Assembly (NCBI RefSeq): GCF_002018365.1
Contig: NZ_MVKX01000007.1
Coordinates: 1-64,000, forward strand
Length of the DNA stretch: 64,000 nt
Direction: 5' to 3'
Source: Acinetobacter amyesii
GTDB taxonomy: Bacteria > Pseudomonadota > Gammaproteobacteria > Pseudomonadales > Moraxellaceae
Shown here in pieces: positions 17,811-25,936 of this stretch (position 1 is its first letter; each line of letters opens with the position of its first letter). The notes beneath the pieces are model-generated. The model was not told the DNA's origin and searched no databases. It saw nothing but the letters and a program-made list of their open reading frames with translations. Position numbers and translations under genes: made by a program.

Positions 17811-17855
17811 AGCTTACTGAGCTTACTGAGCTTACTGAGCTTACTGAGCTTATTC
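17811..17855 (+). repeat. 9-bp tandem repeat (AGCTTACTG)
   Basis: Four exact copies of AGCTTACTG (17811-17846) followed by a degenerate fifth (AGCTTATTC). It lies about 100 bp upstream of the GntR start. It may be a slippage-prone spacer that alters promoter geometry, or a set of operator half-sites. Confidence 0.85.
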
Positions 17856-17951
17856 AGCTTTATTTTTCATAAATAAATCAAATCTTAATATTTCAATTTC
17901 TAGATCTAATTAATTATTGTTTGCTCAAGTTGTTATAACAAGTTGAATGCG

Positions 17952-18692
17952 ATGTCGGAACCAACAAGCAAAACGAGCCAGTTGCCTTTGTATGAACAAG
18001 TCAAAGGGCAGTTACAGCAAAAAATTCACTCAGGTGAATACTCGGCATTGAGTCAATTGCCATCGGAAAATGAGCTTTCAGAGTTGTTTTCTGTGAGCCG
18101 TATTACCATTCGTCAGGCGCTGCATAAGCTTTCACAGGATGGGTTGATTTTTAAAGTGCATGGCAAAGGTACTTTTGTCAGTAAGCCGAAAGCCTATCAA
18201 AACATCACACAGCTTCAAGGCTTCGCAGAAGCCATGTCATCGAGTGGGCATCACATTTTAAATGAAGTGTTGTCGATCGAATTCATTGAAGCACCGCTCA
18301 AAGTCGCCTCCAAATTGAAATTGGCTGTGCGTAGTCAAGTGGCTGAAATTAAACGGGTACGTTTGCTGAATAACGAACCTGTGTCTTATGAGTTGACTTA
18401 TTTACCTGCAGAAATTGGCTTACAACTTCAAAACAAACAGGTGGATTTACGTGTTAGCGATATTTTCACCGCCATTGAACAAGACTTATCTATACCACTG
18501 GGTTATGCCGACTTAAACATTGATGCCATACAGGCAGATGATGAATTAGCACAGCTACTTTCAGTGGACATTCATACACCTATTTTACGTGTGGAACGAC
18601 TCACACACGATGCTAATGAATATCCGATTGACTACGAATATTTGTACTTCTCAGGCGAAAGCTTCCAGTACCAATTACGCATTTTTCGTTAA
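17952..18692 (+). CDS. GntR family regulator, HutC/UTRA type
   Basis: A 246-aa regulator. The N-terminal winged HTH (about residues 10-75) has PLYEQVKGQLQQKI, LPSENELSELFSVSRITIRQAL and HGKGTFV, the GntR signature. The rest is a UTRA ligand-binding domain (about 90-235, with RLLNNEPVSYELTYLP and the final PILRVERLTHD). A TTG at 17943 is in frame, but the ATG at 17952 is preferred. It stops 19 bp before the AprA-like gene and so is probably the first gene of, and a local controller for, the operon. The effector is unknown. Confidence 0.88.
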   Translation: MSEPTSKTSQLPLYEQVKGQLQQKIHSGEYSALSQLPSENELSELFSVSRITIRQALHKLSQDGLIFKVHGKGTFVSKPKAYQNITQLQGFAEAMSSSGHHILNEVLSIEFIEAPLKVASKLKLAVRSQVAEIKRVRLLNNEPVSYELTYLPAEIGLQLQNKQVDLRVSDIFTAIEQDLSIPLGYADLNIDAIQADDELAQLLSVDIHTPILRVERLTHDANEYPIDYEYLYFSGESFQYQLRIFR

Positions 18693-18711
18693 TAAGGATC
18701 AAGGAAATATC

Positions 18712-20448
18712 ATGGAAACCAAACATTTAGAATATGACATTGTAGTCATCGGCGGTGGAACCGCAGGGCCAATGGCTGCGATCAAAGCCAAACAAGCCAA
18801 TCCTGATTTAAAGGTATTACTGATTGAAAAAGCCAATGTAAAGCGCAGTGGTGCAATTTCAATGGGGATGGACGGTTTAAATAATGCGGTGATTCCAGGT
18901 TATGCCACGCCTGAGCAATATACCAAGGAAATTACCATCGCCAATGATGGTGTGGTCAATCAAACGGCCATTTATGCCTATGCACAAAATAGTTTTAAAA
19001 CCATTCAACAGTTGGATCAATGGGGCATCAAATTTGAAAAAGATGAAACAGGTGAATTTGCTGTAAAAAAAGTTCATCACATGGGTGCTTATGTGTTGCC
19101 GATGCCTGAAGGACATGATGTTAAAAAAGTCCTGTACCGTCAAATGAAGCGTGCGCAGGTCAAAATTAATAACCGTATCGTGACCACCAAACTGCTTAAA
19201 AACGAACAAGGTGCAATCAATGGTGTACTTGGTTTTGACTGTCGTAGCGGTGATTTTTATGTCATTAAAACCAAAGCTGCCATTTTATGTTGTGGTGCTG
19301 CGGGACGTTTAGGTTTGCCATCTTCAGGTTATTTGATGGGAACCTATGAAAATCCAACCAATGCTGGTGATGGCTATGCCATGGCTTACCATGCAGGTGC
19401 TGAACTTGCCAATTTGGAATGTTTTCAGATTAACCCACTGATTAAGGATTATAACGGACCTGCTTGTGCCTATGTGACAGGACCACTAGGTGGTTATACC
19501 GCAAACAGTAAAGGTGAGCGTTTCATTGAATGTGACTACTGGAGTGGTCAGATGATGTGGGAGTTTTACCAGGAACTTGAAAGCGGTAATGGCCCCGTAT
19601 TCTTAAAAGTTGATCATTTAGCAGAAGAAACCATTCAAACTATTGAAGAAATTTTACATACCAATGAGCGACCAAGCCGTGGCCGTTTTCATGAAGGGCG
19701 TGGCACCAATTATCGTTCTGACATGGTGGAAATGCATATTTCTGAAATTGGTTTCTGTAGTGGTCACAGTGCTTCAGGTGTATGGGTCAATGAAAAAGCA
19801 GAAACTTCGGTGAAAGGTCTATACAGCGCTGGTGATATGGCGGCAGTACCACACAACTATATGTTGGGTGCATTTACTTATGGCTGGTTTGCAGGTGAAA
19901 ATTCTGCGCAATATGTCCTAGATGTTGAAGAGTCAGAATTCAATCAAGCGGAAATTGATGCAGAGCGTGAACGGATTTTTGCACCATTAAACCGTAAACA
20001 AGGCTTACCTTCAGACCAAGTGGAATACAAGTTACGCCGCTTTGTAAATGACTATTTGCAACCGCCAAAAACACGTCAAAAAATGGAAATTGGTTTACGT
20101 CGTTTTGAAGAAATTAAGCAGGACATTGCTCAAATTTCTGCTTCAAACCCACATGAACTCATGCGTGCTGCCGAAGTGTCTGTGATTCGAGACTGCGCAG
20201 AAATGGCGGCTCGAGCTTCACTCTATCGTACGGAAAGCCGTTGGGGACTGTATCACTACCGTGCCGATTTCCCAGAAAAAAATAATGACGATTGGTTCTG
20301 TCATGCCCATTTGAAAAAAGATGCACAGGGCAATATGACGAGCTTCAAAAAGCCGATTGAACCCTATGTGGTCGCAATTGAAAAAGCAGAACAAAACTCA
20401 TATGACCAACTGCGTATCCAAAAACAGCAATTGGCGCTTGCAGACTAA
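18712..20448 (+). CDS. AprA-like FAD-dependent oxidoreductase (fumarate reductase/APS reductase alpha family)
   Basis: A 578-aa FAD enzyme of the family that includes fumarate reductase and the alpha subunit of adenylylsulfate reductase. The FAD dinucleotide motif VVIGGGTAG is at about residues 11-19. NVKRSGAISMGMDGLNN closely resembles the AprA segment VERSGAVAQGLSAIN, and GLYSAGDMAAVPHNYMLGAFTYGWFAG matches the AprA segment GLFAIGDCAGANPHK...GSFTEGR. AAGGAA precedes the ATG at 18712; the frame also runs open upstream inside the GntR gene. The next gene is an AprB-like ferredoxin, as in aprBA. No sulfate-reduction genes are nearby, so the substrate is unknown; a sulfur compound is an inference from the importer type. 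Confidence 0.85.
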   Translation: METKHLEYDIVVIGGGTAGPMAAIKAKQANPDLKVLLIEKANVKRSGAISMGMDGLNNAVIPGYATPEQYTKEITIANDGVVNQTAIYAYAQNSFKTIQQLDQWGIKFEKDETGEFAVKKVHHMGAYVLPMPEGHDVKKVLYRQMKRAQVKINNRIVTTKLLKNEQGAINGVLGFDCRSGDFYVIKTKAAILCCGAAGRLGLPSSGYLMGTYENPTNAGDGYAMAYHAGAELANLECFQINPLIKDYNGPACAYVTGPLGGYTANSKGERFIECDYWSGQMMWEFYQELESGNGPVFLKVDHLAEETIQTIEEILHTNERPSRGRFHEGRGTNYRSDMVEMHISEIGFCSGHSASGVWVNEKAETSVKGLYSAGDMAAVPHNYMLGAFTYGWFAGENSAQYVLDVEESEFNQAEIDAERERIFAPLNRKQGLPSDQVEYKLRRFVNDYLQPPKTRQKMEIGLRRFEEIKQDIAQISASNPHELMRAAEVSVIRDCAEMAARASLYRTESRWGLYHYRADFPEKNNDDWFCHAHLKKDAQGNMTSFKKPIEPYVVAIEKAEQNSYDQLRIQKQQLALAD

Positions 20449-20481
20449 ATTTTAAAATATTCAAGATACGGAAATATAAAA

Positions 20482-20727
20482 ATGGCACTGATATTTAAAG
20501 AAGTTTCACATCGAACTATAGCTCCAGTCTTGGTCGATGAAGATAAATGTATTGCAGATAAAGGTTGTACAGTCTGTGTAGATGTTTGCCCGATGGATTT
20601 GTTGGCGATAGATCCTGAAACCAATAAAGCTTTTATGCAATTTGATGAATGTTGGTACTGCATGCCTTGTGAAAAGGACTGCCCAACCGATGCGATACAC
20701 GTCAACATCCCATATTTATTAAAATAA
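20482..20727 (+). CDS. AprB-like two-cluster [4Fe-4S] ferredoxin
   Basis: An 81-aa electron carrier with two [4Fe-4S] motifs: C23, C29, C32, C36 (CX5CX2CX3CP) and C57, C60, C63, C67 (CX2CX2CX3CP). The stretches VCPMDLLAID and FDECWYCMPCEKDCPTDAI resemble the beta subunit of adenylylsulfate reductase (ICPNDLM-LD and CW-CY-CVK-CP). It is shorter than dissimilatory AprB because the C-terminal tail that embraces AprA is missing. It starts 33 bp after the AprA-like stop, with a GGAAA site. It probably passes electrons to or from the flavoprotein. It might alternatively be a general ferredoxin, but the pairing argues against that. Confidence 0.88.
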   Translation: MALIFKEVSHRTIAPVLVDEDKCIADKGCTVCVDVCPMDLLAIDPETNKAFMQFDECWYCMPCEKDCPTDAIHVNIPYLLK

Positions 20728-20740
20728 AAGAGACTCATCC

Positions 20741-22204
20741 ATGGCTAAATTAACTACAAAAAAAGTGCTACTCAGCAGCATAATCAGCCTAGTTTTTACA
20801 GGGGGATTAAGCGCTTGTGACAGTAAAAATACTGATAAAACCAATACAAATAGCACATCAGCGAAAGCTGAAACAGTTCGCATCGCCATTGGTACACAAG
20901 ATACAACCATTAACTGTGCAACCGGTGGTTTACTGATCCGTGAACTGGATTTACTCGATAAATATTTGCCCAAAGATGGTGAATATAAGAATGTGAAATA
21001 TGACATTCAATGGAAAAACTTTACTTCAGGTGCTCCATTAACCAGTGAAATGGTGGCAGACCGATTGGATATTGGCGCAATGGCAGATTTTCCTGCGGTC
21101 AATAATTTGGTGGCTTTTCAAAAGGCAGGTAAACAAAGTCTATTTTTAAATCCTCTATCAGGGAGTACTACAGGCAGTGGTAACGCCATCGTTGTGCCAA
21201 CCGAATCTAAGGTGAATTCGATTGCAGAACTGAAAGGGCAAACGATTTCTGTACCTTTTGCTTCGACCGCACATGGCTTATTGCTACGAGTCGCCAAAGA
21301 ACAAGGCTGGGAGCTGGATAAAGACATTAAAATTATCGCGCAAGCACCTGAAGTTGCTGGTCCTGCATTAAAGAGCAATAAGATTGCCGCACATGCAGAC
21401 TTTGTGCCTTTTGGTGAATTGTTTGCATATCAAGGTATTGCTCGAAAAATTTATGATGGTTCACAGGCCAATGCACCGACTTTTCATGGTTCGATTGTTA
21501 CTAAAGACTATGCAGAAAAACATCCTGAAGTGATTAAAGCCTATCTGCAAGCGACCATTGAGGCAGATCAATTGCTACAAAAAGAACCTGAAAAATATAG
21601 TCAGCTCATTGCGGATAAAACCGGTATTCCTGCCGAAGTTGTATATTTATTTCATGGACCATTGGGGTTACAAACCCGAGATTTAACATGGAAACCTGAA
21701 TATCGCCAGGCGACGCAAACCGCAGTCGATACCTTAAAAATATTAGGTAAGAATGACGGAAAAATTGATGTCAATCAATTTATTTCAGAGCAATACATTA
21801 AAGATGCATTTTCAGCATCTAAGTTCGATTATACCAAGTCATTAGCCAATTATGGCAAATCACCTTTGATTGCCAAGGATGCCTTAACAGGTGAGCCAAT
21901 TCAAACCTTTAAGCATGTGACGCAAATTTGGGTCAAAGGTGAAAAACAAGTGCGTAGTTATGAAACGGCTGAACATGCATTCCAAGATTTAAAGAAAATT
22001 CAACAAGCGGGTCAGCAAACCCGTGTTGTGTATAGCCAAGATTTCCAAAGCGACATCAAGCTACTGTCAAATTTAGCGTGGTTCGCAACCAATCAAACTG
22101 GACAGATTCAGGCCTTTTTGCTCAAAGATGATGCCACTAAGTTTGCGCAAACCCACAGCGGCAAAGTCTATGATTTTAAAGCTGTTCAACAACTTGTGAA
22201 ATAA
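20741..22204 (+). CDS. NitT/TauT-type ABC substrate-binding lipoprotein with NosL-like C-terminal domain
   Basis: Periplasmic binding lipoprotein of 487 aa, longer than the usual 320-350 for this family. A lipobox LSAC puts the lipid anchor at C26. Residues about 45-365 form an SsuA/TauA/NrtA-like domain (VRIAIGTQDTTIN, RLDIGAMADFPAV, ELKGQTISVPFASTAHGLLL). The extra 110 residues (about 375-487) resemble NosL: VRSYETAEHAF, then AFLLKDDATKFAQTHSGKVYDF as in the end of NosL. The Cys-X-Met copper motif of NosL is not seen. It lies 13 bp after the ferredoxin gene. Nitrate, sulfonate or related anions are possible ligands; I cannot choose. Confidence 0.85.
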   Translation: MAKLTTKKVLLSSIISLVFTGGLSACDSKNTDKTNTNSTSAKAETVRIAIGTQDTTINCATGGLLIRELDLLDKYLPKDGEYKNVKYDIQWKNFTSGAPLTSEMVADRLDIGAMADFPAVNNLVAFQKAGKQSLFLNPLSGSTTGSGNAIVVPTESKVNSIAELKGQTISVPFASTAHGLLLRVAKEQGWELDKDIKIIAQAPEVAGPALKSNKIAAHADFVPFGELFAYQGIARKIYDGSQANAPTFHGSIVTKDYAEKHPEVIKAYLQATIEADQLLQKEPEKYSQLIADKTGIPAEVVYLFHGPLGLQTRDLTWKPEYRQATQTAVDTLKILGKNDGKIDVNQFISEQYIKDAFSASKFDYTKSLANYGKSPLIAKDALTGEPIQTFKHVTQIWVKGEKQVRSYETAEHAFQDLKKIQQAGQQTRVVYSQDFQSDIKLLSNLAWFATNQTGQIQAFLLKDDATKFAQTHSGKVYDFKAVQQLVK

Positions 22205-22251
22205 GGCAATCACATTGTCTAGCCTAATCGCCAACAATGAGGAAACGCATT

Positions 22252-23100
22252 ATGGGAAGTTTAGTTGAAAATCAGGAAAAGGCGTTGCATCCAGCCATTT
22301 CCGTAAAATGGGATGCACTTAAAAATCCAAAATTGAGTCAATTTATATGGGGGACTGTTTCGCTTTTGCTGTGCTTATTGCTTTGGCAAGCGTTGGCTCA
22401 ATTTAAAATTAATCTGGGTATTGTGAATTTTAGCAATGTACCGACACCGGTTGAAGTCGTTCAAGCCATTATTCAATTTTTTCAACTACCGACGGCTTTG
22501 GCGCATTTAAAAGCCAGTATGTTACGGGTACTGATTGGTTTTGCTTTAGCGGGTGTGATTGGCGTGGCTTTGGGCTTGCTGATTGGTCAATATAAGAAAA
22601 TGGCCGCTTTTTTTCTAACACCGCTTGAGGTCTTGCGTCCAATTCCTGCGGTGGCTTGGATTCCATTGGCAATTTTAATTTTTCCATCGTCAGAAGCTTC
22701 CATGATTTACATCACATTTATTGGGGCACTCTTTCCAATTTTATTGAATACCATTCATGGAGTGGAAGCAGTAGATCCTCGATTGATTGCATCTGCAAAA
22801 AGTCTCGGTGCATCTGAATTTGCCATTGTAAGAGAAGTGGTGATTCCGGGTGCTTTACCAAATATCACTACAGGTCTATCCATTGGTATGGGGACATGCT
22901 GGTTTTGTTTAGTTACGGCTGAAATGATTTCAGGTCAGTTAGGCATTGGTTATTTCACTTGGGAGTCTTTCACGCTACAAAATTACAGCAGCATCGTAGT
23001 TGGAATGTTACTCATTGGTGCCTTAGGCATGTTGAGTAGTGCCTTAGTACGTTGGATTGGGAAAAAATTTACTCCCTGGTATCAATTAAGGAAAGCCTAA
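22252..23100 (+). CDS. ABC transporter permease (NitT/TauT type)
   Basis: A 282-aa inner-membrane permease with about six membrane segments. The cytoplasmic EAA loop that docks to the ATPase reads EAVDPRLIASAKSLGASEFAIVREVVIPGALPNI (about residues 168-202). An upstream in-frame ATG (22237) overlaps the ribosome site; GAGGAA with a 7-bp spacer selects ATG 22252. Its stop overlaps the ATPase start (TAATG). It belongs with the lipoprotein and ATPase as one importer. Confidence 0.9.
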   Translation: MGSLVENQEKALHPAISVKWDALKNPKLSQFIWGTVSLLLCLLLWQALAQFKINLGIVNFSNVPTPVEVVQAIIQFFQLPTALAHLKASMLRVLIGFALAGVIGVALGLLIGQYKKMAAFFLTPLEVLRPIPAVAWIPLAILIFPSSEASMIYITFIGALFPILLNTIHGVEAVDPRLIASAKSLGASEFAIVREVVIPGALPNITTGLSIGMGTCWFCLVTAEMISGQLGIGYFTWESFTLQNYSSIVVGMLLIGALGMLSSALVRWIGKKFTPWYQLRKA

Positions 23101-23951
23101 TGACTGAACATGTGAATCAATCTCTGAAAAAACTTGGTGAAATTGACATTCGTAAGTTGTCCTTACACTTAGGACAAGGTCAGCAGCGTTTTCAAGCTTT
23201 AAATCAGGTCGATATACATATTCAAGCAGGTGAGTTTGTGTGCTTACTAGGACCTTCGGGTTGTGGCAAATCGACATTACTTGGTGCATTGGCAGGGCAC
23301 TTGCCCTATAGCGCTGGTGAATTGCTAGTCGATTCTGAAACAGTGTCTAAACCGCATCCTGATCGGGGCTTGGTATTTCAGCATCACACTTTATTTCCTT
23401 GGAAAAGCATCATTGAAAATGTGGCTTTTGGCTTAAAAATGAAAGGTATTTCAGCAACGGAACGCCAAAAACAAGCACAGCACATGATCGACTTAGTTGG
23501 ACTAACAGGTTTTGAACAGAAATTTCCTGCGGAACTCTCAGGGGGGATGCAGCAACGGGTTGAAATTGCTCGTGTATTGATTAATCAGCCCAAAGTTTTA
23601 TTGATGGATGAACCCTTTGGTGCATTAGATGCGCAAACACGTATTCGTATGCAGCAACTCTTGCTTGATATTTGGCAGGATATTCAAACCACAGTGCTGT
23701 TTATTACTCATGACATAGATGAAGCACTTTTTTTAGCAGATCGTGTGCTGATCATGAGCCATCGTCCAGGGCGAATTATTGAGGAAATTCCACTGAATTT
23801 TTCTCGTCCTAGAGACATTGACATTGTTACTTCACCAGAATTTACCGAATTAAAGAAACATTGTATGCATGCTTTAAAGCGTGAAATTTTAGAAGATATG
23901 AATCGATTAAATCCTTTGGGGATTCCCAAAAAAGCAGTTGTAGAAGGATAA
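23100..23951 (+). CDS. ABC transporter ATP-binding protein (NitT/TauT type)
   Basis: A 283-aa ATPase that powers the importer. Walker A GPSGCGKST is at 51-59, Q-loop Q94, signature LSGGMQQ at 146-152, Walker B VLLMDE at 166-171 and switch His204. The start ATG (23100) overlaps the permease stop by one base, with AAGGAAA upstream; the frame is open further upstream but inside the permease. The gene ends 5 bp before the HEAT-repeat gene. The N-terminal extension (about 17 residues before the first strand) is slightly longer than usual. Confidence 0.93.
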   Translation: MTEHVNQSLKKLGEIDIRKLSLHLGQGQQRFQALNQVDIHIQAGEFVCLLGPSGCGKSTLLGALAGHLPYSAGELLVDSETVSKPHPDRGLVFQHHTLFPWKSIIENVAFGLKMKGISATERQKQAQHMIDLVGLTGFEQKFPAELSGGMQQRVEIARVLINQPKVLLMDEPFGALDAQTRIRMQQLLLDIWQDIQTTVLFITHDIDEALFLADRVLIMSHRPGRIIEEIPLNFSRPRDIDIVTSPEFTELKKHCMHALKREILEDMNRLNPLGIPKKAVVEG

Positions 23952-23956
23952 ACCCC

Positions 23957-24949
23957 ATGCAGTTCCAATACCCAGAATTAAACAATATAGATGAAGATGA
24001 TTTAGATTTTCTTGAGCAACTCAATCAAGAGGATGAAAAAAGACGGTTTATCGCATTAATGAATATTGCTGATGAAGAGCGGGAAGATTTATTACCTTGG
24101 TTGCATTATGCATTGGCACATGATCCAGCGTCTTTAGTACGTTTAGAAGCGGCAAAACGACTTGAAGGTTGGGAAGATCCATACAGTTTAAATGCTTTGG
24201 CAGGAGCATTATTAGATCTAGATGCTGAAGTGGTTGCAGCAGCGACGCAAAGTTTAAGTGAAGTTAAACAAGCTCAATCTGCAGAGGTTTTAGTAGGCTA
24301 TTTGGCTAAAGAAGAAACTGCGGTCAAAGTTGCCATTTTAAGAGCCTTAAAACCTTTACGTGATCTTAGTTTTTATCAAGAAATTGAAAAACATATTCAT
24401 CACACAGATGTATTAGTACGCCGTGAAGCGGTGAGTACATTGAGTTGGTTACAGCAAGAACAAGCCGTTAGTAGTTTAAGTCAAATTGCACGCAACGACC
24501 CAGATTTAGAGACTCGTCGTATTGCAACAGGTGGGTTAGGTTATGTAAAACAGGCACATCCTGAAGTTATAGATGCTTTAGCCTATGGTTTAGCCTCACA
24601 AGATTGGCAATTGCGCGTTGAATCTGCATTAACCATTGGAAAATTAAAATTAGCCTCACTTGAAGAAAATTTGGTTGAATTGTTGTATGACACCTATTGG
24701 CAAGTGCGTATTGCAGTGGTGCGTAGTTTAGGACTCATTAAATCCAAGCAAGCTTTGGATGGCTTAGCACATAATTTTGATTTTGAAATTAGTAACCTCC
24801 GCAAAGAGGTTGCTTTGGCTTTGGGTGAAATAGGTGGCAACCAAGCTAAACAACTTTTACAAAATCACGCCGATGATCCAGACCCTGAAGTGCGTAAAGC
24901 GATTCGTATTGGTTTAGGGTTAATTTTGGAGCAAGCCAGTGCAGAATAA
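23957..24949 (+). CDS. HEAT-repeat protein
   Basis: A 330-aa protein made of tandem HEAT/PBS-lyase-type helical repeats (about eight), each with the pattern D..VR..A...LG; for example LVRREAVSTLSWL, LETRRIATGGLGYV, WQVRIAVVRSLGLI and NLRKEVALALGEIG. The N-terminus is acidic (DEDDLDFLEQL). No signal peptide is seen, so it is cytoplasmic. Such repeats bind partner proteins. It sits in the operon between the ABC ATPase (5-bp gap) and the DUF971 gene (11-bp overlap), so a scaffold or maturation role for the AprBA-like enzyme is plausible but unproven. Confidence 0.88.
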   Translation: MQFQYPELNNIDEDDLDFLEQLNQEDEKRRFIALMNIADEEREDLLPWLHYALAHDPASLVRLEAAKRLEGWEDPYSLNALAGALLDLDAEVVAAATQSLSEVKQAQSAEVLVGYLAKEETAVKVAILRALKPLRDLSFYQEIEKHIHHTDVLVRREAVSTLSWLQQEQAVSSLSQIARNDPDLETRRIATGGLGYVKQAHPEVIDALAYGLASQDWQLRVESALTIGKLKLASLEENLVELLYDTYWQVRIAVVRSLGLIKSKQALDGLAHNFDFEISNLRKEVALALGEIGGNQAKQLLQNHADDPDPEVRKAIRIGLGLILEQASAE

Positions 24950-25232
24950 TTTGCAAACAAAACCAACAGATATTCAGTTTGATGTTGAGCGAAATCTTAT
25001 ACATTTTATTTGGTCGGAAGAAAAGATCGTCACTTTAAGTCATGATCAACTGCGAAATGCATGTCCTTGTGCATTTTGTCGTTATAACAAGATTAAGAAG
25101 TTACCGGTTTCATTGGTCGAACATGTACAGGTTACCGAATTAAATAGTCAAGGTTATGGTGTACAGATCTGTTTCAGTGATGGTCACAATCAAGGTATTT
25201 TTCCTTGGGAATATTTAAAAAATATTTTATAA
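24939..25232 (+). CDS. DUF971 (GBBH-like N-terminal domain) protein
   Basis: A 97-aa stand-alone DUF971 domain, also found at the N-terminus of gamma-butyrobetaine hydroxylase and beside Mrp/ApbC iron-sulfur carrier proteins. The family core is clear: LRNACPCAFCRYNK with C42, C44 and C47 as probable zinc or iron-sulfur ligands, then SDGHNQGIFPWEYL. The start is GTG at 24939, overlapping the HEAT gene, with GGAG 9 bp upstream. It is the last gene of the operon before a strong terminator. A role in iron-sulfur supply to the ferredoxin is an attractive inference. Confidence 0.87.
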   Translation: MQNNLQTKPTDIQFDVERNLIHFIWSEEKIVTLSHDQLRNACPCAFCRYNKIKKLPVSLVEHVQVTELNSQGYGVQICFSDGHNQGIFPWEYLKNIL

Positions 25233-25240
25233 AACAATTT

Positions 25241-25272
25241 AAGATGAATATTTATTAAATATTCATCTTTTT
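25241..25272 (+). terminator. Intrinsic terminator of the AprBA-like operon
   Basis: Perfect 13-bp arms (AAGATGAATATTT at 25241-25253 and its complement at 25257-25269) with a 3-nt loop, followed by T residues. It lies 8 bp after the DUF971 stop. Confidence 0.85.
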
Positions 25273-25344
25273 ATCCGTAATAAATCATTAAGTAACTTAA
25301 AAAACAATAATTAAAAGAATATTTAATAAATGCATTAGATGTAA

Positions 25345-25383
<39 letters not shown>

Positions 25384-25649
25384 ATACATGAAAGTGTTAA
25401 TGCAGCAAAACTACATGGTCAAACCAATGTAATAGCTGACGTAATAGTGTATTAGAAATTCAATCTAAAGAAAAAATATGCGATTAACTTCATAGTGGTG
25501 TTGAGTTATACCTCTATAAAAATGAGCTTTTGATACTATAAGGCAATAAAGCTAAAGCTGATTTTATTTTTAGCTTTAATTTACATTGAAAATTTAAAAA
25601 TTAACTTTTATGGACAAAAGAAGTTTATTCCTCAGAATTAAATAATATT

Positions 25650-25669
25650 CTATTTAACTTATGTTCACC
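25650..25669 (+). repeat. 20-bp direct repeat, copy 2 (right of the AprBA-like operon)
   Basis: Identical to 17632-17651 (CTATTTAACTTATGTTCACC), with weaker shared sequence for about 120 bp downstream, including TTCATAA and the TTCATGAAC palindrome region. It lies about 270 bp upstream of the ETF-QO start. Confidence 0.8.
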
Positions 25670-25936
25670 TAAAATCTAGTTCATAAATATAATTATGCTT
25701 ATTTTTTAATTAATTTAATAGCTTATAACAATAAAAAAATAAATTTAGAAATTATTAGTTCATGAACTTAGCTTAGAATACTTTTTTTCTACTAAAAATA
25801 TCTTAAATGCAGAATTAATTAGATGGCTTCATTGTTCCTTTAAGTTCTACTTAGATGAGTTTTCCGAAATTTCATGAATCGGCGTCTCTCTATACTTATC
25901 AATATTGGTAATTGATTGGTTGTAGGTAGCTAGCGG

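Larger units (their letters stand above)
17515..17951. other. Long divergent control region with repeats
   Basis: A 437-bp AT-rich stretch between the SnoaL-like gene (minus) and the GntR gene (plus). It contains the GTGACA/GTGCCA pair, one copy of the 20-bp direct repeat (17632-17651), a TTCATGAA palindrome near 17741, and the 9-bp tandem repeats at 17811-17855. No ORF or RNA gene is visible. Confidence 0.7.

Noticed and set aside
18589..18711. N-terminal extension of the AprA-like protein
   Set aside because: It overlaps the GntR coding region in another frame; the ATG at 18712 has a clear AAGGAA site and places the FAD motif at the N-terminus.
18712..20727. Dissimilatory sulfate-reduction or sulfur-oxidation aprBA operon
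   Set aside because: Gene order and partners differ (A before B, ABC importer, HEAT, DUF971), the ferredoxin lacks the AprB tail, and no sat, qmo or dsr genes are near; only an AprBA-like label is justified.
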